Positions 7,183 through 7,644 of a DNA stretch of 7,644 nt are shown one piece after another. How positions within the stretch are numbered: position 1 is the stretch's first letter; every line of letters begins with the position of its first letter. The notes under the pieces are model-generated. The model was not told the origin of the DNA and ran no database searches. It saw nothing but the letters and a program-made list of their open reading frames with translations. The translations under genes and the position numbers were made by a program. Source of the stretch: CAYTLQ01 sp964438715 (GTDB lineage Bacteria > Bacteroidota > Ignavibacteria > Ignavibacteriales > Ignavibacteriaceae); the NCBI GenBank assembly GCA_964438715.1, contig CAYTLQ010000345.1, positions 1 through 7,644 on the forward strand, in the 5' to 3' direction.

Positions 7183-7644
7183 AAAATATTGCTGTTGTTG
7201 CTCTTGGTGGCAATGCCTTGCTCAGGAGCAATCAGAACGGGACAATTAAGGAGCAGGAATCAAATGTTTTTATAACCTGTAAACAGATTATTCCTCTCCT
7301 TAAAGAATTTGATTCTCTCATAATTACCCATGGCAATGGGCCTCAGGTAGGAAACATACTTCTAAGAAACGAAGCAGGGTATAATACCTATAAAATTCCC
7401 AAAATGCCTCTTGATATTTGTGTAGCAGATTCGCAGGGGGGAATAGGCTACCTTATTGAACGACAATTCAGGAATGTTCTTTTAGAAGAGAAAATAAATC
7501 GCGATATAGTGACTTTTGTTACACAAATCGTGATTGATAAAAATGATCCGGCATTTCTCGCTCCCACGAAACCTGTCGGCCCATTTTATTTGAAGGAAGA
7601 AGCCGATTTATTAAATAAATCGAATGGTTGGATATTTAAAGAAG
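7179..7644 (+). CDS. arcC: Carbamate kinase, 3' partial
   Basis: The first 155 codons of an amino-acid kinase family enzyme that interconverts carbamoyl phosphate + ADP and carbamate + ATP; full-length enzymes have about 310 residues. The start ATG (7179-7181) overlaps the preceding TGA stop. Visible family motifs are VALGGNALL (near residues 7-15), THGNGPQVGN (52-61), MPLDICVADSQGGIGYL (~77-93), TQIVIDKNDPAF and PTKPVGPFY, and finally GWIFKE, which matches the family block before the GRGWR-type motif. The GGN and HGNGPQVGN motifs match carbamate kinase rather than UMP, glutamate or aspartate kinases. The ribosome binding site is poor (GAGAG at 7161-7165, 13 nt away), which fits reinitiation after the upstream gene. 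Whether arcA or arcB, or a carbamoyltransferase, follows cannot be seen. Confidence 0.95.
   Translation, partial: MKNIAVVALGGNALLRSNQNGTIKEQESNVFITCKQIIPLLKEFDSLIITHGNGPQVGNILLRNEAGYNTYKIPKMPLDICVADSQGGIGYLIERQFRNVLLEEKINRDIVTFVTQIVIDKNDPAFLAPTKPVGPFYLKEEADLLNKSNGWIFKE

Overview
The window is bacterial chromosome, AT-rich (roughly 40% GC by eye), with compact, ordinary gene spacing. No transposase, integrase, CRISPR array or phage gene is visible. The GlmS sequence (HAEGYPAAEMKHGPIAL, GYETFMLKEI, ending LAKSVTVE) and the style of the two tRNAs suggest the Bacteroidota / Ignavibacteria / Chlorobi group. That placement is an impression from family resemblance, not a computed result.

Layout. 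(1) Positions 1-2336, + strand: the C-terminal ~777 codons of a P-type Ca2+-type ATPase whose N-terminus lies before the window. (2) Positions 2337-2640: a small tRNA locus with a promoter-like region overlapping a dyad, tRNA-Gly(GCC), a terminator-like hairpin, tRNA-Cys(GCA) and a second terminator. (3) Positions 2644-3816, - strand: an RlmI-type 23S rRNA methyltransferase converging on the tRNAs. (4) Positions 3817-4011: a divergent, very AT-rich intergenic region with three small palindromes. (5) Positions 4012-7644, + strand: a probable operon of glmS, a COG2403-type P-loop NTPase (the cyclic-2,3-diphosphoglycerate synthetase-like family) and the start of a carbamate kinase gene that runs off the window end.

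How the genes relate. The ATPase, tRNA and methyltransferase units look like independent housekeeping neighbours. The third block is the most interesting. glmS is followed after 18 nt by the NTPase, whose stop codon overlaps the carbamate kinase start in an ATGA arrangement. GlmS draws ammonia from glutamine and carbamate kinase interconverts carbamoyl phosphate and ATP. The NTPase in between has GTPase-like motifs (P-loop, WDGG, NKVD) and no settled role in bacteria. The tight link to carbamate kinase suggests that it acts with carbamoyl phosphate or carbamate metabolism, or on that enzyme, rather than making cyclic diphosphoglycerate. This is inference from gene order.

Nothing here is clearly a new defence or mobile system. 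The best candidate for undescribed biology is the NTPase-carbamate kinase pair. Secondary points are the single-ion-site signature of the ATPase and the terminator-like hairpin separating two tRNAs that seem to share one promoter.
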